A model generated the notes under the pieces. It was given only the letters and a program-made list of their open reading frames with translations. It was not told where the DNA came from and searched no databases. 64,000 nucleotides of DNA, taken from positions 2,398,501-2,462,500 of the forward strand of contig NZ_CP022222.1 in the NCBI RefSeq assembly GCF_009930815.1, written 5' to 3'. The translations under genes were made by a program, and so were the position numbers. The DNA comes from Bradyrhizobium sp. CCBAU 051011 (GTDB lineage: Bacteria; Pseudomonadota; Alphaproteobacteria; Rhizobiales; Xanthobacteraceae). Shown one piece after another: positions 12,313-22,482 of this stretch (position 1 is its first letter; each line of letters begins with the position of its first letter).

Positions 12313-14970
12313 TTACAGAGAGCGCTGGATCGTCTCCACGCGATAACACTCGATGACGTCGCCGACACGCATGTCGCCGTAATTCTCGAACGCCATGCCG
12401 CATTCCTGGCCGGATTGCACTTCCTTCACTTCATCCTTGAAGCGCTTCAGCGTCGAGAGCTTGCCTTCGTGCACGACGACGTTGTCGCGGATCAGGCGAA
12501 CATTGGCGCCGCGTTCCACGGTGCCGTCGGTGACGCGGCAGCCGGCGACCTTGCCGACCTTGGAAATGTTGAACACTTCCAGGATCTGCGCATTGCCCAG
12601 CATGGTTTCGCGCAGCGTCGGCGCGAGCAGGCCGGACATCGCCTTTTTGATGTCGTCGACGAGATCGTAGATGATGTTGTAGTAGCGGATCTCGATGCCG
12701 TTGCGCTTGGCGGCCGCGGCCGCTTCCTTGTTGGCGCGCACCGAGAAGCCGATGATCGCGGCATTGAAGCCTTCCGCCAGCGTGACGTCGGATTCGGAGA
12801 TGCCGCCGACGCCCGCATGCAGGATGCGCGCGGCAACTTCCTCGGTGCCGAGCTTTTCCAGCGATCCCAAAATCGCTTCGAGCGAGCCCTGCACGTCGGC
12901 CTTCACGATCAGCGGGAATTCCTTGCGGCCCGCGGTCTTGAGCTGCGACATCATCTGCTCGAGCGAGCCGCGCATGCCGGAAATCGACGCGGCGGCGTTC
13001 TCGCGCTTCTGGTGGGCGCGGTAGCTCGTGACCTGGCGGGCGCGGGCTTCGTTCTCGACGACAGCAAGGCGGTCGCCGGCTTCCGGCGGGCCGTTGAAAC
13101 CGAGCACCTCGACCGGCACCGAAGGTCCGGCCTCGTCGATGTTCTCGCCCTGATCCGAGATCAGCGCGCGGACGCGGCCCATCTCGGCGCCGGCCACGAT
13201 GATGTCGCCGACCCGCAACGTGCCGCGCTGGACCAGCACGGTCGCGACCGGACCGCGGCCGCGATCGAGCTTGGCTTCGATCACGGTGCCTTCGGCGGGC
13301 CGTTCCGAATTGGTCTTGAGGTCGAGCAGTTCGGCCTGCAGCGCGATCATCTCGAGCAGCTTGTCGAGATTGGTCTTGTTCTTGGCGGATACCTCGACGT
13401 CGACGACTTCACCGCCGAACGATTCGACCTGAACCTCGTGCTGCAGCAGTTCGGTGCGCACGCGCTCCGGCTTGGCATCGGGCTTGTCGATCTTGTTGAT
13501 CGCCACGATCATCGGCACCTTCGCCGCCTTGGCGTGGTTGATCGCTTCCACCGTCTGCGGCATGACGCCGTCATCGGCCGCAACCACCAGGATCACGATA
13601 TCGGTGACCTTGGCGCCGCGCGCGCGCATCGCGGTGAACGCGGCGTGGCCGGGGGTGTCGATGAAGGTGATCTTCTTGCCGCTTTCCGGCGAGGTCACCT
13701 GATAGGCGCCGATATGCTGGGTGATGCCGCCGGCTTCACCCGACACCACGTTGGCATGACGCAGCGCGTCGAGCAGCGAGGTCTTGCCGTGGTCGACATG
13801 GCCCATGACGGTGACGACCGGCGAGCGCGGCTCGGTGTCGGTGGAATCGTCGACGACGTCGAACAGGCCCTCTTCAACGTCGGACGCGGCGACGCGCTTG
13901 ACGGTATGGCCCAGTTCCTCGGCGATCAGTTGCGCGGTGTCGGCATCGATCACGTCGGTGATCTTGTGCATCGCGCCCTGCTTCATCAGCAGGCGGATGA
14001 CGTCGACCGCGCGCTCCGACATGCGGTTGGCGAGTTCCTGGATGGTGATCGCTTCCGGGATCGTGACCTCGCGGACCAGCTTTTCCTTCGGCTCGTTGGA
14101 GGCATGGCCCTTCAGACGCTGGGTACGGCGGCGGAACGAGGCGATCGAGCGCTCGCGCACATCGTCATTGAGCGCGGTGACCACGGTCAGGCGGCCGCGT
14201 TCCTTCTGCGGGCCGGGCTTGTGGGTGGTCTTGGGGGCCGCTACGGGGCGCATGGCGCCGCCGGGACCGCGCCGGACCTGACGCGGACCCTCGTCCTCAT
14301 CGGAGCCGTCGGCGGCAACGCCCGGCGCGCGCGCCGCCGGCGTCGCGGCAGCCGGGCGGGCGCCAGCGGGACGCGCCGCGGCCGGACGGGCGGCCGGAGC
14401 AGGCGCAGCAGCAGCCGCGGGCTTGGCCTCGGCCTCGCCAAACCGCTTCTTGGCCTCGACTTCGGCCTTGCGCTTGGCTTCCTCTTCCTGGCGATGCCGT
14501 TCTTCCTCGGCCTTGCGGCGGGCTTCGGCGGCTTCGCGCTCGGCCTGCTCGATGCCTTCACGGCTGGCGCGGCGCTTGGCTTCTTCCTCGGCCAGCCGCC
14601 GTTCCTCGATTTCACGGACCTTGGCGTCGGCCAGCGCGCTGGCGCGGGCGGAACGCTCGTCTTCCGTCAGCGTCCGCAGCACAACGCCCGAACCCGAGCG
14701 CGGCGCAGCACCGGGCGCTGCCGCCGGGCGGCCGAGAGGGGGCTTTGCAGCAGGTGCCGCCTTGGCGACAACCGGCTCCGGCGCATGCGTTTCCGTGGCA
14801 GGCGCATCGCCGCCGACGCGGCGCTTGCCGCGCTTTTCGACCACGACCTGCTTGGTCCGGCCATGGCTGAAGCTCTGGCGCACGGTGCCCGTCTCGACCC
14901 GCGGCTTCAGCGTCAAGGTCTTGGTCGGAACACTCAGAGTCTTGTCGCCAGGCGTTTTGGTATCAACCAT
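12313..14970 (-). CDS. infB: Translation initiation factor IF-2
   Basis: 885 residues. Residues 1-~260 form a long Ala/Pro/Glu/Arg-rich N-terminal region, with a highly charged helical stretch near 105-175 ([16 protein letters not shown]). The GTPase domain follows: GHVDHGKTS at 390-398, DTPGHAAF near 436, NKID near 490. The C-terminal half has the IF-2 beta-barrels and the fMet-tRNA binding domain (ending near [14 protein letters not shown]). It delivers initiator tRNA to the 30S subunit. The gap to rbfA is about 150 bases and includes a fragment of an interspersed repeat (12232-12265). Confidence 0.97.
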   Translation of the reverse strand: MVDTKTPGDKTLSVPTKTLTLKPRVETGTVRQSFSHGRTKQVVVEKRGKRRVGGDAPATETHAPEPVVAKAAPAAKPPLGRPAAAPGAAPRSGSGVVLRTLTEDERSARASALADAKVREIEERRLAEEEAKRRASREGIEQAEREAAEARRKAEEERHRQEEEAKRKAEVEAKKRFGEAEAKPAAAAAPAPAARPAAARPAGARPAAATPAARAPGVAADGSDEDEGPRQVRRGPGGAMRPVAAPKTTHKPGPQKERGRLTVVTALNDDVRERSIASFRRRTQRLKGHASNEPKEKLVREVTIPEAITIQELANRMSERAVDVIRLLMKQGAMHKITDVIDADTAQLIAEELGHTVKRVAASDVEEGLFDVVDDSTDTEPRSPVVTVMGHVDHGKTSLLDALRHANVVSGEAGGITQHIGAYQVTSPESGKKITFIDTPGHAAFTAMRARGAKVTDIVILVVAADDGVMPQTVEAINHAKAAKVPMIVAINKIDKPDAKPERVRTELLQHEVQVESFGGEVVDVEVSAKNKTNLDKLLEMIALQAELLDLKTNSERPAEGTVIEAKLDRGRGPVATVLVQRGTLRVGDIIVAGAEMGRVRALISDQGENIDEAGPSVPVEVLGFNGPPEAGDRLAVVENEARARQVTSYRAHQKRENAAASISGMRGSLEQMMSQLKTAGRKEFPLIVKADVQGSLEAILGSLEKLGTEEVAARILHAGVGGISESDVTLAEGFNAAIIGFSVRANKEAAAAAKRNGIEIRYYNIIYDLVDDIKKAMSGLLAPTLRETMLGNAQILEVFNISKVGKVAGCRVTDGTVERGANVRLIRDNVVVHEGKLSTLKRFKDEVKEVQSGQECGMAFENYGDMRVGDVIECYRVETIQRSL

Positions 14971-15046
14971 TCAGCAGTCCTAATCTCGTTACATTGTGCG
15001 CATTCGCACATTCATTGAAGCAAGGCTTCGGAACCAATCGTCGTCG

Positions 15047-15727
15047 TCAGAATTTCTGGCCGCCATCCCCGGTCTTGTCGTCGTCGTCCATCCGGTATCG
15101 AACCAGGATCTGGCAGCGCGACAGGAACGTTTTGCTCGCCGGGCCCGCGAGCAGCGCAGCATGTATCACATTTGACCGGCCCAGTGCCAAATCCAATTGT
15201 GCCGAGGTTAAAGCAGTCACAATCGGCAAATCCCGCGATTCGCCAATATTTCGGCCCCTTTGCCCGGCGATCGCGTCCAATTTGCGGATTCCGTCGGCTG
15301 CGCCGTCGGAAGCGTGGATCAGCGCGTCAGCCCTGCCCTGTTCGAGCAGGCCCTCGACCTTGGCAAAACCGGAAATGACCTGACCGGCCTTGGCCGCCAT
15401 GGCCAGCGCCTCGATGCAGCTTCGTTCCAGCAGGGCCTCGGTATCGGCGGGAAGGGTGGCCGCGACCCGGACGTCGCGCTTGAACCCTCTGCTAAATTGG
15501 TGACGCCGGACCGCTTCCGCAACCGTTCGGCGCGAGGCCGATACCCAGAGGCCGCGGCCGGGCAGCTTGCGTTTCAGATCGGGAACGACGTCGCCGGAGG
15601 GGGCGACCACAAAGCGGATCAGCTCGTCGATGCAGCGCACCTCGCGGCTGACCGCGCACATCCGCATGGTCGCGGACTTGTCGGTCCGCGGCCCATGGTC
15701 GAGATCGGGGTCAGCCAAAGCGAGCAT
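15047..15727 (-). CDS. YlxR / L7Ae-like RNA-binding fusion protein
   Basis: 226 residues. The N-terminal third is a YlxR (DUF448) domain (RMCAVSREV, then RFVVAPSGDVVPDLKRKLPGRGLWVSA); the second cysteine often seen in this motif is Ser here. The middle (about 115-215: LLERSCIEALAMAAKAGQVISGFAKVEGLLEQGRADALIHASDGA) resembles an L7Ae/L30e RNA-binding fold. This two-domain form is usual in Alphaproteobacteria between nusA and infB. It probably binds RNA or RNA polymerase-associated factors; its exact role is unsettled. It lies between nusA (75 bases) and infB (76 bases) in the operon. Confidence 0.88.
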   Translation of the reverse strand: MLALADPDLDHGPRTDKSATMRMCAVSREVRCIDELIRFVVAPSGDVVPDLKRKLPGRGLWVSASRRTVAEAVRRHQFSRGFKRDVRVAATLPADTEALLERSCIEALAMAAKAGQVISGFAKVEGLLEQGRADALIHASDGAADGIRKLDAIAGQRGRNIGESRDLPIVTALTSAQLDLALGRSNVIHAALLAGPASKTFLSRCQILVRYRMDDDDKTGDGGQKF

Positions 15728-15802
15728 GCCTGTTGAACGGTTCCTGTCATCTGCGCACGGTCTGCGCGCAGAAAAGAGTTTCGGCTTTGCGGAACACCCG
15801 CA

Positions 15803-17413
15803 TTACGCCGTCTGGTCTTCGGTAGCCTGGGTCGCCTCGGTCTGCTTGGCGAGTTCGGCCTCGGTGATCCAGCCGGCAATGACGCGCGCCTGCATGATCA
15901 TGCGCTCGGCATCGTCGCGGGAGATCTCATTGGCGTCGAGAATGCCGGCATGCTTGGTCGGCTCGCTGCCTTCCTTGCGCTCGGTCCAGCCGACCAGATC
16001 GTCGGTCGCGCAACCCGCCAGATCCTCGACCGACTTGATGTCATTCTCGCCGAACTTCACCAGCATCTTCGAGGTAACGCCGGGCACCGTCTTCAAAGCA
16101 TCATCCACACCAAGTTCCTTGCGCTTGTTTTCCAGCTCTGTCTCGAGCTGTTCCAGATATTCCTTCGCCCGGCTCTGCAGCTCGTTGGCGGTTTCCTCGT
16201 CGAAGCCTTCGATGCCGGCCAGTTCCTTGACATCGACCAGTGCGAGTTCCTCGACCGACGTGAAGCCTTCCGACGCCAGCAACTGGCCGACGACTTCGTC
16301 GACGTTCAGCGCTTCCATGAACACCCGCGTGGAGTTCTCGAAATCGGCCTGACGGCGTTCGGATTCTTCCTGCTCGGTGAGGATGTCGATGTCCCAGCCG
16401 GTCAGTTGCGAGGCGAGGCGCACGTTCTGGCCGCGCCGGCCGATTGCCAGCGAGAGCTGGTTATTGGTGTCGGGAACCACGACCTCGATCCGTTCGCGGT
16501 CCTCGTCGATCACGACCTTGGCGACTTCGGCGGGCGCCAGCGCATTGACGACGAAGGTTGCGATGTCGGGCGACCACGGAATGATGTCGATCTTCTCGCC
16601 CTGCAATTCGTTCACCACCGCCTGCACGCGCGAGCCGCGCATACCGACGCAGGCGCCGACCGGATCCACCGAGGAATCCCTGGAAATCACGCCGATTTTC
16701 GCGCGCGAGCCGGGGTCGCGGGCCACCGCCTTGATCTCGACGATGCCATCGTAGATTTCCGGCACTTCCTGCGCGAACAGCTTTGCCATGAATTGCGGAT
16801 GGGTGCGGGAGAGGAAGATCTGCGGTCCGCGGGTTTCGCGGCGGACGTCGAAGATGTAGGCGCGGACGCGGTCGCCGTTGCGGAACACCTCGCGCGGCAG
16901 CATCTCGTCGCGGCGGATGATGGCTTCACCGCGGCCGAGATCGACGATCACGCTGCCATATTCGACGCGCTTGACGACGCCGTTGACGATGTCGCCGATG
17001 CGGTCCTTGAATTCCTGATATTGCCGGTCGCGCTCGGCCTCGCGCACCTTCTGCACGATCACCTGCTTGGCGGATTGCGCGGCGATGCGACCATATTCCA
17101 GCGGCGGCAGGGTGTCGGCGATGGTGTCGCCGACCTGGGCGCCCGGATTGGCGCGCTGCGCGTCCGCCAGCGAAATCTGGTTCGACGAGTTCTCGACCTG
17201 CTCGACGACCAGCATGTGGCGCGACAGTCGCAGCTCGCCCTTCTTGGCGTCGATCTCGGCGTGAACATCGGTCTCGCTGCCGTAACGGGCGCGGGCCGCC
17301 TTGGCGATGGCGTCTTCCATCGCAGCGATCACGATGCCGCGGTCGATCGACTTTTCGCGGGCGACCGCGTCGGCGATCTGCAGCAGCTCGAGTTTGTTGG
17401 CACTGACTGCCAT
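15803..17413 (-). CDS. nusA: Transcription termination/antitermination factor NusA
   Basis: 536 residues. Order: N-terminal RNA polymerase-binding domain (1-~130, [21 protein letters not shown]), S1 domain (about 135-200, [26 protein letters not shown]), two KH domains (about 230-345, including [26 protein letters not shown] and [23 protein letters not shown]), and a C-terminal part with helix-hairpin-helix repeats ([33 protein letters not shown]). It controls pausing, termination and rRNA antitermination. Three bases separate it from rimP. NusA is known to limit its own operon in other bacteria; see the leader hairpin at 18311-18341. Confidence 0.97.
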   Translation of the reverse strand: MAVSANKLELLQIADAVAREKSIDRGIVIAAMEDAIAKAARARYGSETDVHAEIDAKKGELRLSRHMLVVEQVENSSNQISLADAQRANPGAQVGDTIADTLPPLEYGRIAAQSAKQVIVQKVREAERDRQYQEFKDRIGDIVNGVVKRVEYGSVIVDLGRGEAIIRRDEMLPREVFRNGDRVRAYIFDVRRETRGPQIFLSRTHPQFMAKLFAQEVPEIYDGIVEIKAVARDPGSRAKIGVISRDSSVDPVGACVGMRGSRVQAVVNELQGEKIDIIPWSPDIATFVVNALAPAEVAKVVIDEDRERIEVVVPDTNNQLSLAIGRRGQNVRLASQLTGWDIDILTEQEESERRQADFENSTRVFMEALNVDEVVGQLLASEGFTSVEELALVDVKELAGIEGFDEETANELQSRAKEYLEQLETELENKRKELGVDDALKTVPGVTSKMLVKFGENDIKSVEDLAGCATDDLVGWTERKEGSEPTKHAGILDANEISRDDAERMIMQARVIAGWITEAELAKQTEATQATEDQTA

Positions 17414-17416
17414 GGC

Positions 17417-18205
17417 CTAGTCTCCTTCGGTAGGATCGGTCTCGCCCCTGCGCAGCCTTTCTGCGGCAAGGCGGTGTTTCTTGGTATTGGTCGGCTCCGG
17501 CTTCTTGCCGGACTTGTTTCCGGTTTTGGGCTTCGGCTTATTGCTCCTGGCCGGATCGCTTTTCTTGGCGTGCGGCGGAGGCGTAGGCGCCAGCCCGAGA
17601 TTCTGTTTGAGTTCGCGCTCGGCCTGCTTGCCGCGCCGCATCGATTCCGCAATCAATTCGTCGGTCAAAACTAGCCGTGCGTCGGAGATGTCTTCCATCA
17701 CCAGCAACACGTCGGCATCTTCGTCCGCGCGTGTGTCATCCCGATGTAGGCGCACGGCATCGCCTTCGACGCCGGCCAGCATACCACGGAAACGCTTGCG
17801 GCCCTGATGGGCGACTGCCATTTCGATCTTCACGAGATGTCCGCCGAAGCGTTCGAAATCGGAACGGCGCACCAGCGGGCGGTCGATGCCCGGCGAAGAT
17901 ATCTCCAGCCGGTAGGCGCGGTCGATCGGATCGGCGACGTCGAGCACCGGCGACAGCGCCCGCGAGATCGCCTCGCAATCCTCGATCTGCATCGTACCAT
18001 CAGGCCGTTCGGCCATGATCTGGACGGTGCAGCCGGCCTCGCCTGAAATCCTGATCCGGACCAGCCGGTAGCCCATTCCCTGCAGCACCGGGGTCGCCAC
18101 CGCCGACACCCGCGCCGCCACGCCCGGCTCGACGACGAGACGGGGCTCGGCCAAGAGGTCGGCATCCTCGGGAACAGCAGTTGGATCGGTCATGTCCAGG
18201 GTCAA
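17417..18205 (-). CDS. rimP: Ribosome maturation factor RimP
   Basis: 262 residues. The N-terminal domain (about 30-105, [22 protein letters not shown] to [11 protein letters not shown]) and the SH3-like C-terminal domain ([27 protein letters not shown]) are typical RimP; the sequence then goes on for about 80 residues beyond the usual end as a Lys/Pro-rich tail ([19 protein letters not shown]). A second ATG at 18193 ([10 protein letters not shown]) could be the true start. It is needed for 30S maturation. First gene of the eight-gene operon. Confidence 0.94.
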   Translation of the reverse strand: MTLDMTDPTAVPEDADLLAEPRLVVEPGVAARVSAVATPVLQGMGYRLVRIRISGEAGCTVQIMAERPDGTMQIEDCEAISRALSPVLDVADPIDRAYRLEISSPGIDRPLVRRSDFERFGGHLVKIEMAVAHQGRKRFRGMLAGVEGDAVRLHRDDTRADEDADVLLVMEDISDARLVLTDELIAESMRRGKQAERELKQNLGLAPTPPPHAKKSDPARSNKPKPKTGNKSGKKPEPTNTKKHRLAAERLRRGETDPTEGD

Positions 18206-18534
18206 AAGCGTCTTACTTGCATGGGTTTAGGCCGGGCCCTAACCGGAGGTCCGGCCGGTTCCCTGAGCCGCCCCTGAATGTCCATTCTGGGCAGGGCAGG
18301 TTCAGGTAATAAAAAAGAGCGGGTCCCGGGGGGCCCACTCTCAATACGCGATCGTATGAGATCCATAAGTTGCCGCGGATATAGCGGTTTTTCCGCAATC
18401 CGACAAGGCCCGCGATCTCGTTAAGTCCGATTTTGCCAAGCTTTGAAAGGCGGGCAATAATCTAACCCTTCATTCACGAACGCTGCCTAGATTTCCCGAA
18501 AAACCAGCCAATTAAGGCCGGTTTGGGCGGGTTT
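18206..18534. promoter_or_regulatory. Divergent leader of the nusA operon and the DUF2336 gene
   Basis: 329 bases between divergent genes. It holds a terminator-like hairpin reading on the minus strand (18311-18341) and, nearer rimP, another dyad at about 18250-18270 (AACCGG ... CCGGTT). The part nearest the DUF2336 gene (18400-18534) is less GC-rich and should carry both promoters. I see no convincing protein gene here. Confidence 0.5.
18311..18341 (-). terminator. Terminator-like hairpin in the rimP-nusA leader
   Basis: On the minus strand an 8-base stem (AGAGTGGG with CCCGCTCT, one G-T pair) and a 10-base loop are followed by six T. It lies about 105 bases before rimP with no minus-strand gene upstream to terminate, so it most likely acts as an attenuator of the operon. 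Confidence 0.7.
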
Positions 18535-19605
18535 ATGATAATTTCACCATCGCTGATCCCGGAACTCGACGACATCGTCAGTCGTGGCGACCCCAAGCGC
18601 CGCGCCGATGCGATGCGCCGTATCAGCGAGCTGTTCCTGCAGGGTGCCGCGAGCTTCCGCGCCGATCATGTCGATCTGTTTGATGGCGTCCTGACCAGTC
18701 TGGTCCCCCATGCCGAGATCGAGGCGCGCGCCGAACTGGCCGAGCGCCTGTCGACGCTGGCGAATGCACCGCGCGGCCTGGTCGGCCAGCTTGCCCATGA
18801 AGATGAAATTGCCGTCGCAGGTCCGTTGCTGCGCCACTCGCTGGTCATCGACGAAAAGATGCTGCTCGAAATTGCGTCCATGAAGGGCCAGGGTCATCTG
18901 CTGGCGATGGCGGAGCGGCCGACGCTTTCGGCCGATCTCACCGACGTCATGATCGCCCGCGGCGACCGCGCGGTGGTCAGGCGCGCCGCCGGCAATGCGG
19001 GCGCAGCGTTTTCGTCAGATGGCTACTCGACACTGATCAAGCGCGCCGGCCAGGATGGCGTGCTGACGATCAAGCTCGGTCAGCGCGACGACCTGTCACC
19101 TACCCAATTGAAGGAGCTGCTCTCCGGCTCCATCGACGTCATCCGCCGCCGCCTGTTCCAGGTCGTCAAGCCCGAGCGGCAGGCCGACATCAAGCAGGCG
19201 ATGGTTGCCATCACCGCCCCGTCCGAACGCGAGGAGCGGCGCGACTTCCTGCCGGCACAGCGCACGGTGCTCAAGCTCCACCGCGAGGGCATGCTCGGCG
19301 AGGGCGCATTGCTCAACTTTGCCAGGGCGTTCAAATACGAAGAATCGATCGCCGCACTGTCGGCGATGACCGGCGTCAAGATCGAGACCCTCGATCGCCT
19401 GATCAGCGGCGAACGCTACGATCCGATCCTGATCGCCGGAAAATCCATCGACCTCGAATGGGCGACGGTGCGCGCGCTGATCATCCTTCGGCTCGGCCCG
19501 ACGAAAACGCCGTCGCCGGCCGACACCGAAAACGCGCGAGTGAATTATGTGCGCCTGATGCCCACGACCGCCCAGCGCGTCGTCGAGTTCTGGAAGACGC
19601 GGTAA
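18535..19605 (+). CDS. DUF2336 domain protein
   Basis: 356 residues from ATG (MIISPSLIPELDDIVSRGD); a TTG four codons earlier is a weaker choice since GGGCGGG lies just before the ATG. The whole chain looks like a helical repeat protein with paired helices (RADAMRRISELFLQ, EARAELAERLSTLANAP, VVRRAAGNAGAAFSSDGYSTLIKRA), which matches DUF2336, a family common in Alphaproteobacteria and of unknown function. No membrane segment or catalytic motif is visible. It is divergent from the nusA operon and ends before an interspersed repeat. Confidence 0.8.
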   Translation: MIISPSLIPELDDIVSRGDPKRRADAMRRISELFLQGAASFRADHVDLFDGVLTSLVPHAEIEARAELAERLSTLANAPRGLVGQLAHEDEIAVAGPLLRHSLVIDEKMLLEIASMKGQGHLLAMAERPTLSADLTDVMIARGDRAVVRRAAGNAGAAFSSDGYSTLIKRAGQDGVLTIKLGQRDDLSPTQLKELLSGSIDVIRRRLFQVVKPERQADIKQAMVAITAPSEREERRDFLPAQRTVLKLHREGMLGEGALLNFARAFKYEESIAALSAMTGVKIETLDRLISGERYDPILIAGKSIDLEWATVRALIILRLGPTKTPSPADTENARVNYVRLMPTTAQRVVEFWKTR

Positions 19606-19625
19606 TCCAGCGTCAGGTCTTTCCC

Positions 19626-19710
19626 CGTCATTGCGAGGAGCGCAAGCGACGAAGCAATCCATCTCTCAGCAAGCGGCGAGATGGATTGCTTCGCTGCGCT
19701 CGCAATGACG
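19626..19710. repeat. CGTCATTGCGAG palindromic repeat, copy 1
   Basis: An 85-base inverted repeat: CGTCATTGCGAG at the left, CTCGCAATGACG at the right, with inner arms GAAGCAATCCATCTC and GAGATGGATTGCTTC. It follows the DUF2336 gene and precedes the convergent trmB end. Related copies lie at 46403-46515, 48534-48677 and 54799-54925. Confidence 0.85.
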
Positions 19711-19851
19711 GAGTGCGATGAATGACCTCCCAAACGTCAAAGGAGCGCGTTATCCTCCGCCCTCAAAGACGCGGCACAGCGTCATTCCGGGGATCGCGAC
19801 ATGCTGACGGACGTTCAGGCGCAAGCCCATGCCGCTGTAGGCGCACGCCCG

Positions 19852-20595
19852 CTAGCTGACCCGTCGAAACTTTAAATACGCCGCGACCCGCCCCTCGCGC
19901 TCGGCTTTGCGGCCGTAGCGCGTCATGGTGTAGCCGTCCCACGGCTGTTGCCAGTCGGCGGCGCGCTCGGCGGTCCAGAGAAACTCGGGGCTGCGCATCA
20001 GATGCGCCAGCGTCCAGGCGCAGTAATCGTCGATGTCGCTGACGAAGCGAAACTCGCCGTCGTCTTTCAGGACGCGGGCCATTGCGTTGACTGTGGCATC
20101 CTGCACGAAGCGGCGCTTCCAGTGCCGCCGCTTCGGCCAGGGATCGGGATGGATCAGGTCGATCCGCGCCAGCGAGCGCGGTGGCGCCCAGGCCAGCAAT
20201 TCCGCGGCATCGCCGGCATAGAGGCGGATGTTGTGCAGATTATGCGCCTCGATCTGTGTCAGGATTTTTGCCATGCCGTTGACATAGGGCTCGCAACCGA
20301 TGAAGCCGATGTTCGGATAGGCCTGCGCTTCCGCGATCAGATGCTCGCCGCCGCCGAATCCGATTTCGAGCCTGACATCGGCGGTGCCGCCATTGAAGAG
20401 GTCGGCAAGCCGCTCCGGTGCCGGTGCTGCGATATCGAGTGCCAGGTGCGGCAGAAGATTATCGATCAGGTCGGCCTGATGGATGCGGAGCTTGTGGCCC
20501 TTGCGGCGGCCGAAGAACGAGCCGCGCCCGTGTGCCGACGCGCCGTCATTCGGCGGCGCGCCGCCGTCGCCGATATCGCGTGGTGCGGCCATCAT
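19852..20595 (-). CDS. trmB: tRNA (guanine-N7)-methyltransferase
   Basis: 247 residues. The SAM-binding loop is LEIGFGGGEHLIAEA, and the family signature is DLIHPDPWPKRRHWKRRFVQ. The C-terminal part contains the tRNA-binding YGRKAEREGR segment. It forms m7G46 in the variable loop of tRNA. Its start overlaps the end of the M20 peptidase by four bases (ATGA), so the two are translationally coupled. Two adjacent ATG codons (20595 and 20592) could be used. Confidence 0.95.
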   Translation of the reverse strand: MMAAPRDIGDGGAPPNDGASAHGRGSFFGRRKGHKLRIHQADLIDNLLPHLALDIAAPAPERLADLFNGGTADVRLEIGFGGGEHLIAEAQAYPNIGFIGCEPYVNGMAKILTQIEAHNLHNIRLYAGDAAELLAWAPPRSLARIDLIHPDPWPKRRHWKRRFVQDATVNAMARVLKDDGEFRFVSDIDDYCAWTLAHLMRSPEFLWTAERAADWQQPWDGYTMTRYGRKAEREGRVAAYLKFRRVS

Positions 20596-21719
20596 CGCAG
20601 CGTCTGGTACAGCCGGTACAACAGCCGCGCCCTCGGCTCGATCGAGGAGATGTACATCTGCTCGTAATGGGTATGGGCACCCTGGCCGTCAACGCCGAGC
20701 CCATCGAGGGTTGCGGTATGCGGCGCGGTGAAATTGCCGTCGGAGCCGCCGCCTGTGGAGGTGTCGACCAAGTCGAAGCCGATCTCCGCCGCGATCGTTT
20801 TGGCATGCTCGTAAAGCGCCGCGCCGGCATTGCTCTTTTCGTAAGGCGGGCGATTCAACTCGCCGATCACCTTGACGGTGACGCCTTCGGTGCGCGATTT
20901 CAGATTGAGGATTTTTGCCACGAGCTCTTCGGAGTCGGCGAGCGTCGGCACGCGGGTGTCGACCTCGGCATAGGCTTCCTCCGCGACCACGTTCGGCTTG
21001 GTGCCGCCGCGGACGACGCCGACATTGACGGTGATGCCGCGCGCAAGGTCGTTCATCGCCTCCAGCGTTTGAATGACGTTGCCGAGTTCGCGGATGGCGC
21101 TGCGGCCGTCCTGCGGCCTTGTGCCGGCATGCGAGGGCACGCCCTTGATGAAGACCTCGAAGCGCCCGACGCCCTTGCGCCCGGTGACGATCTTGCCGCC
21201 GTCGCGCGCCGGTTCGGTGACCAGCACATATTTCGCCTTGCGCCCCTCGGCCTCGATCAGCGCGCGCGAGGTCGGGCTGCCGATCTCTTCATCCGAGACA
21301 TAGAGCTGGGTGATGCCGAGCGACGGCCGGGCGCCATCAGCGCAAACCTGCCGGAACGCGTGATAGGCGAGGTAGGCGCCGCCCTTCATGTCGTAGATGC
21401 CCGGACCGAATGCGCTGTCGCCGGCGACGCGGAACGGCAGGCGCTCGATGAAGCCCAGCGGATGCACCGTATCGAGATGGCTCAGCACCAGGATTCCCGG
21501 CTCGTCCTGTCCCCATGAGGAGCGCGCCACCAGATGGTCGCCGCAGCCGGAGTGCCCGGCGATCCGCTCCACGGTGGCGGGCAGGCCGCGATAGCCGTCC
21601 GCGACGACGTCGGCCAGCTTGTTGACCTGCTCGGGTGCTTCGGTGGGGGTTTCGATTTCGACCCAGCGGCGAATGCCCTCGAGGATCGGCGTGGCGTCGA
21701 AAGGATTGGTTGTCGTCAT
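20592..21719 (-). CDS. M20 family metallopeptidase (carboxypeptidase G2-like)
   Basis: 375 residues. Zinc-site motifs of the M20 family: LSHLDTVHPLG (first His/Asp), GPGIYDMKGG (bridging Asp), SDEEIGS (catalytic and binding Glu), and a late His in TSTGGGSDGNFTA context. The dimerisation lid is the segment with GVGRFEVFIKGVPSHAGTRP. These enzymes cut amide bonds of N-acyl or glutamyl compounds; the substrate here is unknown. No signal peptide. It is coupled with trmB. From memory, related genomes often have metK in this place; see findings. Confidence 0.88.
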   Translation of the reverse strand: MTTTNPFDATPILEGIRRWVEIETPTEAPEQVNKLADVVADGYRGLPATVERIAGHSGCGDHLVARSSWGQDEPGILVLSHLDTVHPLGFIERLPFRVAGDSAFGPGIYDMKGGAYLAYHAFRQVCADGARPSLGITQLYVSDEEIGSPTSRALIEAEGRKAKYVLVTEPARDGGKIVTGRKGVGRFEVFIKGVPSHAGTRPQDGRSAIRELGNVIQTLEAMNDLARGITVNVGVVRGGTKPNVVAEEAYAEVDTRVPTLADSEELVAKILNLKSRTEGVTVKVIGELNRPPYEKSNAGAALYEHAKTIAAEIGFDLVDTSTGGGSDGNFTAPHTATLDGLGVDGQGAHTHYEQMYISSIEPRARLLYRLYQTLR

Positions 21720-21817
21720 GTCGTATCCGATACGGCGTCATTTCCCGATGCGCAATTGCCGATCGGGAATGAGGCATATTCCAGAATACGAAATTTTCAA
21801 ACCGGACCCAGTCAAAG

Positions 21818-22240
21818 TTAGCGCGGGTCAGGTCCGTTGCGCGATGCGATCTGCTCGACCAGCTCGACAATGGAGCGCCGCATTTTGGAGTCGTCGATGC
21901 GCGTGAACGCGCGCGTCAGCGCGAGACCTTCTGATGTCGCGAGGAAATCGGACACATAGGCCGGGGAGGCGCCGTCGCCGAAACCCTCGCCGTTTGCCGA
22001 GCCGCTCGGTCCGCCGTCGAACAGAAACGACACTGGCACCTGCAGAATTTCAGAGATCTGCTGCAGGCGGCTGGCGCCGACCCTGTTGGTGCCTTTTTCG
22101 TATTTCTGAACCTGCTGGAAGGTGAGACCGAGCGCTTCGCCCAGTTTTTCCTGGCTCATTCCCAGCATGATGCGGCGCATCCGGACGCGGCTGCCGACAT
22201 ACTTGTCAACCGGATTGGGCGCTTTGGTAGACATCTGCAT
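21818..22240 (-). CDS. XRE-family transcriptional regulator
   Basis: 140 residues from MQMSTKAPNPVDKYVG with GGAG six bases before the ATG. An XRE helix-turn-helix fills residues ~17-72 (VRMRRIMLGMSQEKLGEALGLTFQQVQKYEKGTNRVGASRLQQISEIL). The C-terminal half has a short acidic helical segment (DSKMRRSIVELVEQIA). This regulator type is conserved next to lnt in Rhizobiales. Its targets are unknown. About 240 bases upstream, before lnt ends, is free of genes and should carry its promoter. Confidence 0.9.
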   Translation of the reverse strand: MQMSTKAPNPVDKYVGSRVRMRRIMLGMSQEKLGEALGLTFQQVQKYEKGTNRVGASRLQQISEILQVPVSFLFDGGPSGSANGEGFGDGASPAYVSDFLATSEGLALTRAFTRIDDSKMRRSIVELVEQIASRNGPDPR

Positions 22241-22482
22241 CGCTCCTGGGATCGCGCGCCGGGAATGAGGCAGTGCAAAGAGTCATGCCTCAGGCGCGCC
22301 GTTACCGTCATATCCTGCTCGGAGGATCGGGTAGAATTGCGGACGATCTGAGCAACGGAAGTGACTGGTTGTTGTTTTTGGCTTGCAACCGCAGAAAGCG
22401 AATTGCAGGCTGTCTGTCAACTGGTGGAACCGCACACGCAGCGTTTTTAGTAAACCAGTGACAAAACTGCGCTGCGGAAATC

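Noticed and set aside
12307..15018. A 903-residue plus-strand frame opposite infB
   Set aside because: It lies wholly antisense to a clear IF-2 gene; its His/Asp/Leu/Gly-rich composition is the usual mirror of a high-GC gene. Similar long mirrors occur opposite nusA (15950-17674), pnp (8699-10036) and gyrB (60343-61806).
18213..18398. A 61-codon frame in the nusA leader that could be a leader peptide
   Set aside because: It needs a TTG start without a ribosome binding site and reads straight through the terminator hairpin; it has no run of a single amino acid's codons.
21720..21817. A possible SAM riboswitch ahead of the M20 gene, left over from a lost metK
   Set aside because: The 98 bases show only short dyads (CCCGATCGG and CATCGGG) and no recognisable SAM aptamer core.
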